Positions 13,676 to 14,331 of a stretch of DNA of 14,331 nt are shown here, one piece after another. Origin of the DNA: an uncultured Lachnospiraceae bacterium. GTDB taxonomy: Bacteria; Bacillota; Clostridia; Lachnospirales; Lachnospiraceae. The DNA is taken from the NCBI GenBank assembly GCA_945827765.1, contig CALZPS010000012.1, forward strand, positions 1 through 14,331, in the 5' to 3' direction. Below the pieces are notes generated by a model. It ran no database searches, had not been told where the DNA came from, and worked only from the letters and a program-made list of their open reading frames with translations. The stretch's first letter is position 1, and each line of letters starts with the position of its first letter. The position numbers and the translations under genes were made by a program.

Positions 13676-14331
13676 TCACCCGCATGGATGTCCTGCAAGA
13701 AGTTCCTGCTCTGCAAACAGTGCATCCACCGCCTCCTCATATATCCGGCACCTCTCTGCCTTGCGGATTTTTTTCGCATATTTCTCATAGTCCGTAAAGG
13801 CAGGTGCCAAAAAGCTCCATAATTCTTTCATTTTAAATAAAATCGTTTTCTCTCCGGATAATACAGTGCAATATTTTTCATACAAATGGTCGTGAAAAAG
13901 ACGCAGACTTGCTTTATCAAGCGCAATCCCTGTGCAAATCTGGCGTGTCAGCCCGGGATTCATCAGTATTCCCCTGCCAAGCATGAGCGTTTCCACCTGT
14001 GGGAAATGTTCCTTAAACTGCTGATAATCTTCCCACGAAAATATATCTCCATTATAACAGACAGGATTTTTGCTGCCATTAACCGCCTCTGAAAACACGT
14101 TCAAATTGGGATGATTCTTGTAAAAATCTTTCTGAACACGTGGATGAATAATCAGTTCTTTCAGCGGATACTGATTATAAATCTCCAGAAGCTTTGCAAA
14201 TTCTTCAGGATTATCTCTGCCGATTCTGGTCTTTATGGACACTGATACATCGACTTTTTCGAACACTTCGTACAGAAAACGGTCAAGCCTGTCCGGATAT
14301 GCCAAGAAACCGGAACCGCGCCCTTTTGAAA
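13676..14331 (-). CDS. tRNA-dihydrouridine synthase family protein, 3' part (5' end outside window)
   Basis: The frame runs off the right edge; about 218 codons are visible. Dus enzymes are FMN-dependent and reduce uridine to dihydrouridine in the tRNA D-loop or nearby. The visible part starts KGRGSGFLAYPDRLDRFL, the segment that normally follows the catalytic-Cys GCP motif (which would be outside the window), then VSIKTRIG with the conserved Lys, IIHPR at the place of the usual HGRT, NGDIFSWEDY, and the FMN-phosphate loop MLGRGILMNPGL. The C-terminal helical tRNA-binding part runs to HPCG. The TTG at 14303-14305 is in frame but internal to the domain, so it is not the start. HPR in place of HGRT sets this protein apart from DusA/B/C. 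Confidence 0.88.
   Translation of the reverse strand, partial: SKGRGSGFLAYPDRLDRFLYEVFEKVDVSVSIKTRIGRDNPEEFAKLLEIYNQYPLKELIIHPRVQKDFYKNHPNLNVFSEAVNGSKNPVCYNGDIFSWEDYQQFKEHFPQVETLMLGRGILMNPGLTRQICTGIALDKASLRLFHDHLYEKYCTVLSGEKTILFKMKELWSFLAPAFTDYEKYAKKIRKAERCRIYEEAVDALFAEQELLAGHPCG

Noticed and set aside
13558..13788. 77-residue upstream extension of DedA
   Set aside because: It overlaps the dus coding region and crosses the dedA promoter; the residues are basic and unlike the family.

Overview
This window reads as chromosomal DNA of an anaerobic low-to-moderate GC Firmicute, most likely a Lachnospiraceae-type Clostridium. The evidence is pyruvate phosphate dikinase, an archaeal/eukaryal-type single-chain glycyl-tRNA synthetase, an M16C presequence-protease-like peptidase, a glycerol-3-phosphate-dehydrogenase-like flavoprotein cassette with DUF1667, strong purine-rich Shine-Dalgarno sites and sigma-A promoters. 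Genus cannot be fixed from the sequence alone. Every supported gene lies on the minus strand, so transcription runs from high to low coordinates. No RNA gene, mobile element, CRISPR array or phage-like segment is visible, and no gene-free stretch reaches 300 bases (the longest is about 190).

In transcription order, the right end holds the 3' part of a tRNA-dihydrouridine synthase and a DedA-family membrane protein. Next come three tightly coupled redox genes (12775 to 9645): a GlpA-like FAD dehydrogenase with a C-terminal [2Fe-2S] BFD-type domain, an FAD/NAD(P) oxidoreductase whose start overlaps it by 22 bases, and a small DUF1667 cysteine-cluster protein whose ATG directly abuts the previous stop. 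They look like the subunits of one flavo-iron-sulfur dehydrogenase with its own promoter. The large M16C metallopeptidase follows.

The middle is an ancient housekeeping block: era (GTPase of 16S rRNA maturation), a small yqzL-like gene that is easily missed because it is only 59 codons, recO (recombinational repair) and glyS. The order matches era-yqzL-recO-glyQS of Bacillus subtilis, but the synthetase is the unrelated alpha2 type. An M18 aminopeptidase and the first 477 codons of ppdK close the left end.

Four sigma-A promoters with good spacing are visible, in front of ppdK, glyS, the flavoprotein cassette and dedA. No convincing intrinsic terminator was found, and promoters tend to sit on or just past the stop codon of the gene before. 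The genes look mostly like core metabolism. The points most worth a second look are the redox cassette, the yqzL/recO overlap, the repeat-decorated ppdK promoter, paired palindromes before the M18 gene, and the non-homologous synthetase swap in a conserved neighbourhood.
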